This document shows positions 43,521-52,456 of a stretch of 64,000 bases of DNA, piece after piece (the stretch's first letter is position 1; each line of letters starts with the position of its first letter). Made by a program: the position numbers and the translations under genes. This DNA is from an uncultured Pseudodesulfovibrio sp. Its GTDB lineage: Bacteria; Desulfobacterota; Desulfovibrionia; Desulfovibrionales; Desulfovibrionaceae. The notes under the pieces were generated by a model. That model was not told where the DNA came from. It did no database searches and worked only from the letters and a program-made list of their open reading frames with translations. The DNA lies in the NCBI RefSeq assembly GCF_963677845.1, contig NZ_OY782498.1, positions 2,301,518 through 2,365,517 of the forward strand, given 5' to 3'.

Positions 43521-45623
43521 TTAGTCCCTAGGTGCTAATAACTTTTCTCCAATAGGAGTCTTAACAACCTCGGCAAGAGCCTGAACCACAGAGCTATCAA
43601 ACTTCATGGACTCGCTGGAAAGAATGTCCAAAGCCTGTTCCGGCTCTTTTGCTCCACGGTAAGACCTCGGTCGAATCATTGCGCAGAACACATTCAAGAC
43701 AGACAAAATTCGAGCAAGCATAATAGTGTCGTCACCCTTGATTTTCTTGGGATAACCAGAACCATCCAAACGCTCATTCATCTGATAAATAGCCAAAAGC
43801 ACACCTTCTTCAATGTCGATATCCTTAAGAATACGATAGGCGTGTTCGACATGCTCTTCCATGATCGTCATTTCTTCGTCGGTAAGTTTTCCTGGTTTGG
43901 TCAGGATTTCATTCGGCACAAACATCTTACCTATCTGCGACAAATTGGCTGCAGTCTCTATCTCGGCAACATCCATCTCAGACATATGCATGTATTTGGC
44001 CACTTCCACTGACAATCCGGCAAGGAGTTTGGTATGCCCACCAAGGTACGGATCAGCGGCCTCAATAGTGCTTCCCAACGCTTCCATGGCACTCTTGATC
44101 AGACGCTTATTCTGCTCTTGTGCAGCCACGAACTCGGTAATGTCACGATAGACTTCGACCAAGCCGGCGCACGACCCACTGCTGTCACAATAGGGAGATT
44201 TTGATATCTGAAACTGATGACGCTGCGAACGCAAGAAAATCGGTTCGTTGATTGTCTCTTTGCGATTTTCCCGCATGGCGATCTGATCAATGGATTCCAA
44301 ACGCTTGGCTGTATCGAAACCAAAGACAGCAGCGGCATCCATACCGATTAATTCATCCCGTGTCCGCCCAACTGCAGCGGCAAAAGCATCATTAACATAG
44401 GTATACCTCCCCACCCCATCCTTGAGCGTAATAAACTCGTCAATGTTGGCATTGATAGAATCGATAAACCGTTTCTGATCATCAATCTGTGTCGCCAAGA
44501 CCTTGAACTCTTTGGCTATACGTTGGCTTTGTACTCCGGTCAAAATCCACCAGGCCAAACCAGCAATAAGAAATGCGGTTAAAATACCCAATCCAGCCAC
44601 AATGTACACGGTCCGTGTAAAATCGTGAATCGGAGTCACTGCATCATCATAATCGATTTCCTGAATCAGCCACCACTCGGGGCCAGGAACCCGCACACCC
44701 AGTGAATAAACTTTCTGTTCACTGTCTCCAATGCTCATCCTTGCCTCAAAGGGGATATTACCCTTCGGTCCAAAGTCGATCTGCGTCGAGACTTCCTCAA
44801 ATCCTTCGGAACTCCATGGAGTGGCTTCCTTGTATCTATCACCGTCTTTTTGCATCAAACGCGTCTTCTGCCCTTTTGCAGCCAAAGCAGAGTTCGACAA
44901 CAATTCGGTAATCTTGCCAGAAACAAGCCGTGTCATCATCAGGACGCCAACGGCCCCTTCTTGCGGCCCCTCCTCGGTTCCACCCACGGCATCCGGTGGA
45001 TAGATTGGAACGTACACGTCCATTTCCACACCCCGGACCGTCTTCCTGAGCGGAGAATATTGTGGACTATTTCCAGAGACAGCAGCCTTAGCTGATGCAG
45101 TCTGCAGGTCATCCATCGGTGGTAAATGACCATCAGTGGCGATATAAGCTTCACCACTCTTGCTCAAAATACGTGCATTGACGAATCCGGCATAAGTGGA
45201 AAACTCCCTGAGCATATTTTCCATCATGGGCAACTGTTCAGCCAAAACAGCGCCCTCACTTTCAACATCTTCTTCGGAGTGAATTGTTCCGAAAAGAGCT
45301 GAAAGATCCCCGTCAAAATCTTCAATCTCAGCGGCATAGAGCCGGAAAAGATCGGATTTGATCAGCCGGTCGCCATGGTGGGATAAATTGCCAAGAAATG
45401 TGCCGACAACCTCTCCTCTGACATGGGTCAAAATTTCGAACCGTTTTTGCAGGTTCTCCAGTACCCCAACTTCCTTGTCTTTGACCGCCTTGTTGGCAAG
45501 AAGCAGGATGCCTACTGAAATGACCAGAACAAAAGCCAGGACAACGCCGATTTTGACGCCCTGCCCGGCACCCCCAATAGACTTGGGGACCTCTGAAGCG
45601 TTTTGTGCATTGTGTTCAGCCAT
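43521..45623 (-). CDS. LapD-like membrane c-di-GMP receptor with degenerate HD-GYP domain
   Basis: About 700 residues from the ATG at 45623 (GGAG 8 bases upstream; a TTG at 45629 is also in frame). Order: membrane helix (about 26-46), large periplasmic Cache-like sensor (about 50-335), second helix (about 345-370, VAGLGILTAFLIAGLAWWI), PAS domain (about 395-510, FITLKDGVGRYTYVNDAFAA), then an HD-GYP-type domain (about 515-700). In the last, the catalytic HD pair is LSQIGK instead of LHDIGK, HHE is replaced (AIYQMNERLDGSGYP keeps only the GYP part) and the later RI..V.D.YD..T block reads RILSVLNVFCAM. It should therefore bind but not cut c-di-GMP. It is the last gene of the ABC-HlyD-LapG operon, the place of LapD. 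Confidence 0.85.
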   Translation of the reverse strand: MAEHNAQNASEVPKSIGGAGQGVKIGVVLAFVLVISVGILLLANKAVKDKEVGVLENLQKRFEILTHVRGEVVGTFLGNLSHHGDRLIKSDLFRLYAAEIEDFDGDLSALFGTIHSEEDVESEGAVLAEQLPMMENMLREFSTYAGFVNARILSKSGEAYIATDGHLPPMDDLQTASAKAAVSGNSPQYSPLRKTVRGVEMDVYVPIYPPDAVGGTEEGPQEGAVGVLMMTRLVSGKITELLSNSALAAKGQKTRLMQKDGDRYKEATPWSSEGFEEVSTQIDFGPKGNIPFEARMSIGDSEQKVYSLGVRVPGPEWWLIQEIDYDDAVTPIHDFTRTVYIVAGLGILTAFLIAGLAWWILTGVQSQRIAKEFKVLATQIDDQKRFIDSINANIDEFITLKDGVGRYTYVNDAFAAAVGRTRDELIGMDAAAVFGFDTAKRLESIDQIAMRENRKETINEPIFLRSQRHQFQISKSPYCDSSGSCAGLVEVYRDITEFVAAQEQNKRLIKSAMEALGSTIEAADPYLGGHTKLLAGLSVEVAKYMHMSEMDVAEIETAANLSQIGKMFVPNEILTKPGKLTDEEMTIMEEHVEHAYRILKDIDIEEGVLLAIYQMNERLDGSGYPKKIKGDDTIMLARILSVLNVFCAMIRPRSYRGAKEPEQALDILSSESMKFDSSVVQALAEVVKTPIGEKLLAPRD

Positions 45624-45675
45624 AGTCAATTCTCCATCTGGTTTATGGTGTCGCCTTCCTACGGGAAGGCGTGCC

Positions 45676-46353
45676 TTACTTTTTCGTCTTCGTATACGTG
45701 GACTTCTTCTTGGGAGCCACGTGCATCCACCTGAACTTCTCGTTCACGGAGTATTGCGGAATATAATGCTTATATTTCGTATGCGACAAAACCATAACGG
45801 TCTGATTGTCGAGAATAAAAATATCGTTATCGGTGTATACCGCCAAGACCGCATGCCCTATGCCACGAATCGCATCCTTAACCGCCACGATGCGCATTTG
45901 ATCCTGCGAAAATCCGACTTCTTGAAGGGCATAAAACTTGGCAATTGAATAGTCTTCACAATCACCTGATTTTCTTAAAAATTCCCACGGAGTTGCCCAG
46001 TATTCGCTAACGCCCCAGTTGGCCTTGTCCAAACGATACGGCCATTTATTAAAAAACTTGGTCACAGCCTTAAGCTTTTCCTTGTTGGGTTTGCCCTTAA
46101 TCTGAGACTTAAGTGCGTACCATCCTGACTTTGACGGATGGTTGGCGGTCTTTGAATCTTGAAAGTACCCTTTCCAAGCCTGCATTTTAGTGACCACACG
46201 AGACCACTTGGGCAATTTTTGAATTTTACCCTTGAATTCCATCGTCCCTAGCAATTTAGGCTTCTTGGGTTTAGGTGTCGCAGCCGAAGCCATGGAACCC
46301 ATTCCGAGGACCACAACGATGAAGACCGCACACAGTGCGGTCATTATCATCAT
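45676..46353 (-). CDS. lapG: LapG-type periplasmic cysteine protease (BTLCP, peptidase C93)
   Basis: About 225 residues from the ATG pair at 46353/46350, which follow GGGGAGA; the frame opens at 46377 but that start lacks a ribosome site. A signal peptide (hydrophobic MTALCAVFIVVVLGMGSMASA) leads into the mature protease. Counting from the 46377 ATG, the catalytic triad is Cys140 (SGDCEDYSIAKFYAL), His175 (GIGHAVLAVY) and Asp190 (FILDNQT), with spacing close to LapG of pseudomonads. The Asp-Cys-Glu-Asp group around the Cys matches its calcium site. It should cut the adhesin linker and release it. It lies between the HlyD gene (9 bases upstream of the longest frame) and the LapD-like gene. Confidence 0.9.
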   Translation of the reverse strand: MMIMTALCAVFIVVVLGMGSMASAATPKPKKPKLLGTMEFKGKIQKLPKWSRVVTKMQAWKGYFQDSKTANHPSKSGWYALKSQIKGKPNKEKLKAVTKFFNKWPYRLDKANWGVSEYWATPWEFLRKSGDCEDYSIAKFYALQEVGFSQDQMRIVAVKDAIRGIGHAVLAVYTDNDIFILDNQTVMVLSHTKYKHYIPQYSVNEKFRWMHVAPKKKSTYTKTKK

Positions 46354-46384
46354 ATGTCTCCCCAAAATAACTCGCATGGGGTAA

Positions 46385-47713
46385 TCAACGCTCCCTAAGT
46401 GCGTTCTGCTTTGCTTTGAGAATCGGTTTCAAAAGGTAATCCAGCACCGATTTTTTACCGGTCAGGACATCAACTCCAGCGGTCATGCCCGGGATAATAG
46501 GCAACCGTTGACCCCGATAGACAATGGCGTTCTGCTTGGTACGCACTTTCACAAGATAATGATTTTCACCTTTCTCATCTTCAATGGTATCCGCACTGAT
46601 ATTCTCGACAGTTCCTTCGAGTCCTCCATAAATCGAGAAATCATAGGCGGTAATCTTGACCTGTGCCTTCTGCCCTGGATGCAAAAAGGCGATGTCCGAA
46701 GGCTTGATTTCGGCCTCAACAAGCAAGGTATCGTCCAACGGCACAACTTCCATGATGGATTCACCCGGACGGATAACGCCACCAAGCGTATTGGACATAA
46801 TATGTTTGACAATACCTTTAACTGGAGAACGAACATCCGTCCGTGTCACACGATCACCACCGGAACTCAGATTCTCTGTAATGGAATTCAATTCAAGCCG
46901 CCGTTCATTGATTTCTTCCAATGCCTGACTCCGAAATTCCGCCTTGCGTTGCTCGATCCTGCCAAGTGCTTCCTTGGCAGCACGCTTAACGCGAGGAATA
47001 CCCAAGGCCAATGCCTCAACATCACCCCGAAGTTCGACAACTCGCTGTTCCAATGCCAGATAATCCAACTCGGAATGAATCTGTTTTTCCACAAGAGGCT
47101 TGGCAATATTACGCTGCTTGAGAGCGACTTCCAGGCTACGCTGAAGCTGCCGTTTACGGCCAGCCATTTCACTTACTTCCTGCTGTTTCTGTTCGTACTG
47201 GTCTTGCAGGAGGCTCAATTCAATCTTCAACTGTTGTTGCTGTGCCCTGGAAATTCTGAGTTGATCATTCACCAACTGCGGAGCTTCTTTTTTCAGTTCA
47301 TCATCAAAAACAGGATCCCTGTCTTCGACCTCGGCAACCAATCGGGCGATAGCCGCCCGATGCTCCATTGCCTTGCCAAATGCATCGCGATAATAGCTGG
47401 CGGCCTGCTCATTATGCAGGCGACAAAGTATGTCCCCCTTATCTACGGTCTGTCCTTCATGCACATACAACTCACTCAGAATACCACCTTCCAGATTCTG
47501 AATTTCCTGAATGCGCTGGGAAGGAATAACCCGACCAAAACCGCGAGTAACTTCATCGAGAACAGCCAATTTGGCCCAGATGACAAATATAATGATCAAC
47601 AACAATATGGACGTAGACATGATGTAGGCGAACCGACGTCCTTTACCATACATGGCCTGGTCCACTTCGCTCATGAACAGGAGTACTTCTCTTTCATCTT
47701 TATGCTTGCTCAT
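46385..47713 (-). CDS. T1SS membrane fusion protein, HlyD family
   Basis: 442 residues. A short cytoplasmic N-terminus is followed by one membrane helix (STSILLLIIIFVIWAKLAVL). Then come a barrel-sandwich half (GRVIPSQRIQEIQNLEGGIL, SELYVHEGQTVDKGDILCRL), a long coiled coil (about residues 115-285), the second half (RSPVKGIVKHIMSNTLGGVI, RPGESIMEVVPLDDTLLVEA) and a C-terminal beta-barrel with GMTAGVDVLTGKKSVLDYLL, the PF13437/HlyD_3 ending. It bridges the ABC exporter and the TolC channel. It lies 7 bases downstream of the ABC gene and is preceded by GAGGT. Confidence 0.93.
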   Translation of the reverse strand: MSKHKDEREVLLFMSEVDQAMYGKGRRFAYIMSTSILLLIIIFVIWAKLAVLDEVTRGFGRVIPSQRIQEIQNLEGGILSELYVHEGQTVDKGDILCRLHNEQAASYYRDAFGKAMEHRAAIARLVAEVEDRDPVFDDELKKEAPQLVNDQLRISRAQQQQLKIELSLLQDQYEQKQQEVSEMAGRKRQLQRSLEVALKQRNIAKPLVEKQIHSELDYLALEQRVVELRGDVEALALGIPRVKRAAKEALGRIEQRKAEFRSQALEEINERRLELNSITENLSSGGDRVTRTDVRSPVKGIVKHIMSNTLGGVIRPGESIMEVVPLDDTLLVEAEIKPSDIAFLHPGQKAQVKITAYDFSIYGGLEGTVENISADTIEDEKGENHYLVKVRTKQNAIVYRGQRLPIIPGMTAGVDVLTGKKSVLDYLLKPILKAKQNALRER

Positions 47714-47720
47714 GACGACC

Positions 47721-50273
47721 TCAGAGGGAAACCTTGATTTTGCCGGACTTCAATCCATCTAATACGGCCTGTTTCGGCCCGTCCACAACGATTTTTCCCC
47801 GGTCCATAATAACCAACCGATCAACGAGATCGAGCATGGAGTGACGATGGGTGATCACTATAAGCGTCTTGTCTTCGACAAACGACCGGAGTCGTTCCTT
47901 GAGCCTAAACTCCGATTGATTATCCATATTACTCGACGGTTCATCCATAATCAGAATTTCCGGGTCAGGCAAAATAGCACGGGCGATGGTTACGGCCTGT
48001 CGTTGACCGCCGGACAGGGATGTTCCCCGCTCGCCAACCATCATACCAAACCCCGCAGGATGATCCCGAACGAAATCATTCACGCCGGAAACATCCGCCG
48101 CATAATTAATGGATTGATCATCAGCCTCAGGCAAACCAAAAGCAATGTTATCTTTCAATGTCCCATAGAAAAGCAGACTATCCTGAGAGATATACCCAAC
48201 CTTCCTGCGAAGGTCGGCTACGTCCATCTGACGCAGATCAATATCACCAACCTGTACCGATCCTTCAACGGGTTGATACAAACCTACACACAATTTACCG
48301 AGAGTAGTTTTTCCGGCTCCTGTTCGACCGACAATACCGACCTTTTCGCCCGGAGAGAGCTTAATATTGACGTCATGCAAAACAGCCTTGTCCGTCCCCG
48401 GATAGCTGAATGAAACGCCGGTCATGGTTATGGACGGCTCAACGGATCCGTAATGAAACGTTTCCTTTTCATCAGGACGTTCACTGGGCATTTCCATAAG
48501 CATGTCCAAAGCGTTCAACGCCATTCTGGATTGCTGAAAACGGGATAGGAGACCTGCAACAGCGCTCAACGGTGCCATGGCCCGACCAGACAGGATATTG
48601 CAGGCAATCAATCCGCCCACAGTCAACTCTCCTTTCGAAATCAAAAACACACCAATAATGACGACGGCCACCGAAACCATCTGGGTTATAAAAACCGAGA
48701 AAGAAATGGATATATTAGCCATGATCTTGGCACGACTGTTGGACATGGCGGACATACCCACCACGCTCTCCCACCGAGCCTGCATACGGCCTTCAGCCAT
48801 GCTTGTCTTGATGGTTTCAAGCCCCTGCACAATTTCAAACAAAAGCGCGTGTTTCTGAGTTGATTCCTTATAATGACTCTCGATAATACGCTGGAAAGGA
48901 ATCTGAAGAAATAGTCCAACCAAAATAACTATCGGCACCGCTATGAAGATGGGATACGCGATAGGACCACCAATAAAATGAATAACAAAAATAAACAGAA
49001 ACAAGAATGGCAGGTCAATAAGTGCAACCAGCGATGACGATCCGAAAAATTCGCGCAAAGACTCAAACTCACGAATATTGTTGGCTACGGCTCCTGCGGA
49101 TTCCGGCATATGATCAAGACGGGCGGACATGAGATGATTCATAATCCGACTACCGATAATAACATCCGCATTACGTCCAGCTACATCGACAAAGTAACTG
49201 CGCAGATTCTTCAGCAGAAAATCAAATATATACGCAATAGCAATACCGATAGCCAAGGCCCACAACGTTTCCATGGCATTGTTCGGAATGACACGGTCAT
49301 ACACATTCATCACAAAAAGCGGCGAGGCCACGATAATGATGTTCGTCATGATGGACGCGCCGACAACATGTTTATATATTGGCCAAAACCGTCCAATAAC
49401 GCCCCAAAACCATCGTTTGGTTTTGAGAAGCTTCAACCCAGATACTCGCTTATCCAATTTGGAATTACGGTGACAGAATATGGCGTAACCGGTGTATTCC
49501 TCTTCCAACTTCTCAAGCGGCATTTCGGTTTCAGCCATGCCGTGACCGGGAATCACAACTCGAGCCACCTTATCAGTCGTTTCCACGAGCACACAGGCGT
49601 TGCCACCCCGAAGCAACAGGATACACGGGAGAATCAGTCGAGTAATACTGCGTAATTTCTCACGGTACACAGTTTTGGCCCGGATTCCTATACGATCTGC
49701 GGAACGAACAATGGAGGCGGCGGTAATGACACCTTCCTGTTGCGGAATACCGGCTTTGAGAGTGGCCGAAGAAACAGGCTTGCCGAGCAGTCTACTTATA
49801 ATGGAAAGACAAATGACGAGTGGCGGCTGAAAGTCGATGTCCTTGGGCGATAACCTTTCGTCAGTCTCAACTTTAATCGGTGCAGGTTGACCGGGCATGG
49901 GCATGCCACCGGGCATAGGCTGACCGGGTTGACCGGGCATGGGTTGTCCTGGTTGACCGGGCATGGGCTGACCGGCCCCAGGTTGGCTTGGTTGCTGCGG
50001 TTGCTGTGGTTGTCCTCCAGCTGCCTGAGCACCTGCGCCCCCTTTAGCCCCAACGGTCTTCTTCCCGTTTTTAGAAGCTGCCCCTACAGGCTTAGTGTCC
50101 AGTTTGGAGGGTTTTGTCGTCGTTTTGCCTTTGGGCTTCCCTGCAGAAGGAGACACTCCCGACTTGGAGGAAGTCGCAGACACACCTTCCTCCGGCGCCT
50201 TTGGCGATGCCTCCCTATCTGTCCGGGTAGGCTTGGAATCATTCTTTAACGCTGATTTTTTATCAACAGACAT
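47721..50273 (-). CDS. T1SS ABC transporter (LapB-like) with C39-like domain and long disordered N-terminus
   Basis: 850 residues. Residues 1-150 are Lys/Ser/Thr-rich and then Gly-Pro-Gln-rich with near-perfect repeats of GQPMPGQP. A C39-like domain (about 155-290, DFQPPLVICLSIISRLLG) has Leu-Val-Ile where the catalytic Cys region would be, so it is a docking domain, not a peptidase. The transmembrane domain spans about 300-580, and the ATPase about 605-850: Walker A GRTGAGKTTLGK, signature LSGGQRQAVTIARA, Walker B ILIMDEPSSNMD, H-loop VITHRHSMLD. It drives export of the adhesin and probably the small substrate. The N-terminal extension is unusual for the family, which normally starts near the C39-like fold. 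Confidence 0.93.
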   Translation of the reverse strand: MSVDKKSALKNDSKPTRTDREASPKAPEEGVSATSSKSGVSPSAGKPKGKTTTKPSKLDTKPVGAASKNGKKTVGAKGGAGAQAAGGQPQQPQQPSQPGAGQPMPGQPGQPMPGQPGQPMPGGMPMPGQPAPIKVETDERLSPKDIDFQPPLVICLSIISRLLGKPVSSATLKAGIPQQEGVITAASIVRSADRIGIRAKTVYREKLRSITRLILPCILLLRGGNACVLVETTDKVARVVIPGHGMAETEMPLEKLEEEYTGYAIFCHRNSKLDKRVSGLKLLKTKRWFWGVIGRFWPIYKHVVGASIMTNIIIVASPLFVMNVYDRVIPNNAMETLWALAIGIAIAYIFDFLLKNLRSYFVDVAGRNADVIIGSRIMNHLMSARLDHMPESAGAVANNIREFESLREFFGSSSLVALIDLPFLFLFIFVIHFIGGPIAYPIFIAVPIVILVGLFLQIPFQRIIESHYKESTQKHALLFEIVQGLETIKTSMAEGRMQARWESVVGMSAMSNSRAKIMANISISFSVFITQMVSVAVVIIGVFLISKGELTVGGLIACNILSGRAMAPLSAVAGLLSRFQQSRMALNALDMLMEMPSERPDEKETFHYGSVEPSITMTGVSFSYPGTDKAVLHDVNIKLSPGEKVGIVGRTGAGKTTLGKLCVGLYQPVEGSVQVGDIDLRQMDVADLRRKVGYISQDSLLFYGTLKDNIAFGLPEADDQSINYAADVSGVNDFVRDHPAGFGMMVGERGTSLSGGQRQAVTIARAILPDPEILIMDEPSSNMDNQSEFRLKERLRSFVEDKTLIVITHRHSMLDLVDRLVIMDRGKIVVDGPKQAVLDGLKSGKIKVSL
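49886..49976 (-). repeat. Tandem repeat encoding Gly-Gln-Pro-Met-Pro
   Basis: GGTTGACCGGGCATGGG-type 17-base cores recur (about 49886, 49928, 49952) in the ABC gene and encode repeats of P-G-Q-P-M. The repeats are nearly identical at DNA level, so copy number is likely to vary. Confidence 0.75.
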
Positions 50274-50425
50274 AAGTTTCGCTTGGAATAAAGTGAAAAA
50301 AAGAGATCGCCCCTGTCTCTGGCAGGGCCGTACATTTCTTACAGTATAGGTTTATAATCTTTCCTTTGTGAGGATTTTTGTCAAGGAGCAATTAAGATTA
50401 TACGAGCTATCCCGATATGTTTGGG

Positions 50426-50459
50426 GTTTTCTCCCGACTTTTTCACGAAAGAAAACCCT
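50426..50459 (+). promoter_or_regulatory. Hairpin in the leader of the YgiQ gene
   Basis: GGGTTTTCT and AGAAAACCC are perfectly complementary (9 bases) with a 16-base loop, about 37 bases before the start codon, in the divergent gap between the ABC gene and ygiQ. Confidence 0.4.
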
Positions 50460-50496
50460 CACTCCACACAAGAAGCACGAAAGGAGATGAAAAGAT

Positions 50497-52371
50497 GTGG
50501 ACCTAACAAGGTGTGTGGGTCATCATGCGGGGATAATGCTTGAACAAAAAAAACACCTTGACCAACCCCCTGTACTCCCCATGACCCGCAAGGAAATGGA
50601 GACATTGGGCTGGCGTGAACTGGATATACTTCTGGTTACCGGCGACGGTTATGTAGACCATCCTTCCTTTGGCGCGGCTCTTCTTGGCCGATGGCTGGTG
50701 CATCATGGATTCCGTACAGGAATCGTTGCCCAACCCGCATGGGACAAACCTGACGACATCATGTGTATGGGACGCCCTCGGCTTTTCGCGGGGGTCACCT
50801 CCGGCTCACTGGATTCCATGCTCGCCCACTACACCGCCTTTCGCAAAAAGCGGTCCGATGACGCATATACTCCCGGCGGCAAAGCCGGAGCGCGACCCAA
50901 CAGAGCCTCCATGATCTATACGAACGTGGTCCAGCGCGCCTTTCCCGGCCTGCCCGTCATCCTTGGTGGCATCGAACCATCACTGCGCCGAGTTTCGCAC
51001 TATGATTTCTGGTCTGATTCCGTCCGCAAATCTATCCTGTTGGACTCCAAAGCCACAGCTATCACATACGGCATGGCTGAAAATTCCATTGTCACTCTCG
51101 CCGAAACCATTGAGACTATCGTTAAGGAATCCGGTGAAGTGAATATCAAAGCACTTCGGCCGCAACTGATAGGTATCCCCGGACTGGCTGTGGCCGGTTC
51201 CGCCAAGGATATACCGGATGATATTCCCATCATCACCCTGCCGTCTCATGAGGCAATTCTGGCCGACCCGCAACAACTCATCAAGGCTACAGAACTTTTG
51301 GAGCAACAAGTCCATCAGAACAAAGCCATGGTCGTACAGGAAACCACAGGACGGATAGTGATGCTCACGCCGCCCGGCCCGCTGCTCGACACCGCCGGAC
51401 TGGACGAACTGGCAGGCCTTGCTTTTTCCCGTCTGCCGCACCCTTCGTACACGCAACGAATTCCTGCCGCGGACATGATTCAGACGAGTGTCACCACGCA
51501 TCGAGGCTGCTCCGGCGGCTGTTCATTCTGTACCTTGGCCCTGCATCAAGGCAGGACCATCCGTTCACGGAGCAAAAAGTCCATCCTCAACGAGGTCAAA
51601 GCCATCACCGAAGTGAAGGGTTGGAACGGGTCCATTTCCGACGTTGGTGGCCCCAGCGCCAACATGTGGGGAGCGCATTGCGCCTCGGATCAATCCAAAT
51701 GCAAACGTCCCAGTTGCATGACACCGAATGTATGCAAACATTATCGAATAACACAAAAAGATTTCGTTAACCTGCTCAGGTCTGTGAATGATGTCGAATC
51801 GGTCAAACACGTCCGAGTAGCCTCGGGCTGGCGCATAGACCTCGCCCTGACCGACATGCCCGCACTGGCGACCATGATTCGTGAATTTGTGGGTGGGCAG
51901 GCCAAGGTCGCGCCGGAGCATCAGGTGGACCACGTCCTCAAGCTCATGCGTAAGCCCGGCTTTGATAAATTTGAAAAATTCCTGGATCTTTTCTGGCGCG
52001 AATCCCGCAAGGCAGGAAAACAGCAATATGTCATTCCCTACCTCATGTCCGCTTTTCCCGGTTGCACCGAGGATGACATGCGTGCTTTGGGCGATTGGCT
52101 CAAATCACAAGGCTGGAAGCCTGAACAGGTGCAGTGCTTTATTCCACTGCCCGGTACGGCTGCGGCCGCCATGTTCCATGCTGAAACCGACATGAAGGGT
52201 AACCCAATCCATGTCGCCAAAACCGATGCTGAACGGTTACGCCAGCATGCCATCCTCATGCCCAACACGGGCAGGCCCCCCAAGGGCAAAAAGCATCATG
52301 GCAAACAGCACCGAAACAACAGCGATTCCTTTTCCAAAAGACAACGAAATACGCCGAAAAAACGTAAGTAA
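50497..52371 (+). CDS. ygiQ: YgiQ-family radical SAM protein
   Basis: 624 residues. The N-terminal B12-like region has ILLVTGDGYVDHPSFGAALLG and AGVTSGSLDSMLAHYTAFRK, conserved in YgiQ. The radical SAM motif is RGCSGGCSFCTLAL (CxxxCxxC binding a 4Fe-4S cluster), followed by SVHVRVASGWRID-like blocks (VKHVRVASGWRIDLAL) and a YgiQ C-terminal region (QCFIPLPGTAAAAMFH). The biochemical role of YgiQ is not established. The chosen GTG follows AGGAG at about 10 bases. An ATG one base earlier in another frame opens a three-codon frame that overlaps it, and an in-frame ATG at 50536 (weaker ribosome site) would remove 13 residues. It is a stand-alone gene divergent from the T1SS operon. Confidence 0.92.
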   Translation: MDLTRCVGHHAGIMLEQKKHLDQPPVLPMTRKEMETLGWRELDILLVTGDGYVDHPSFGAALLGRWLVHHGFRTGIVAQPAWDKPDDIMCMGRPRLFAGVTSGSLDSMLAHYTAFRKKRSDDAYTPGGKAGARPNRASMIYTNVVQRAFPGLPVILGGIEPSLRRVSHYDFWSDSVRKSILLDSKATAITYGMAENSIVTLAETIETIVKESGEVNIKALRPQLIGIPGLAVAGSAKDIPDDIPIITLPSHEAILADPQQLIKATELLEQQVHQNKAMVVQETTGRIVMLTPPGPLLDTAGLDELAGLAFSRLPHPSYTQRIPAADMIQTSVTTHRGCSGGCSFCTLALHQGRTIRSRSKKSILNEVKAITEVKGWNGSISDVGGPSANMWGAHCASDQSKCKRPSCMTPNVCKHYRITQKDFVNLLRSVNDVESVKHVRVASGWRIDLALTDMPALATMIREFVGGQAKVAPEHQVDHVLKLMRKPGFDKFEKFLDLFWRESRKAGKQQYVIPYLMSAFPGCTEDDMRALGDWLKSQGWKPEQVQCFIPLPGTAAAAMFHAETDMKGNPIHVAKTDAERLRQHAILMPNTGRPPKGKKHHGKQHRNNSDSFSKRQRNTPKKRK

Positions 52372-52395
52372 CCTTCTGTTTTTACATTGCATCAA

Positions 52396-52438
52396 ACAAA
52401 AAAGGCCCTGCCGGATATTCCGGCAGGGCCTTCATTTT
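52396..52438. terminator. Bidirectional terminator between ygiQ and the phosphatase operon
   Basis: A perfect 13-base stem AAGGCCCTGCCGG/CCGGCAGGGCCTT with loop ATATT has an A run on the left and a T-rich run on the right. Confidence 0.9.
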
Positions 52439-52456
52439 ACATTCAAAATTAAAAGG

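Noticed and set aside
49886-49976. Possible CRISPR-like repeat array
   Set aside because: The repeats are in-frame coding units for Gly-Gln-Pro-Met-Pro with no unique spacers of constant length.
50355-50384. Promoter for the T1SS operon with perfect TTGACA on the minus strand
   Set aside because: The matching -10 position (AGATTA at 18 bases) is poor and the better TATAAA-like box is too far away; left out of the feature list.
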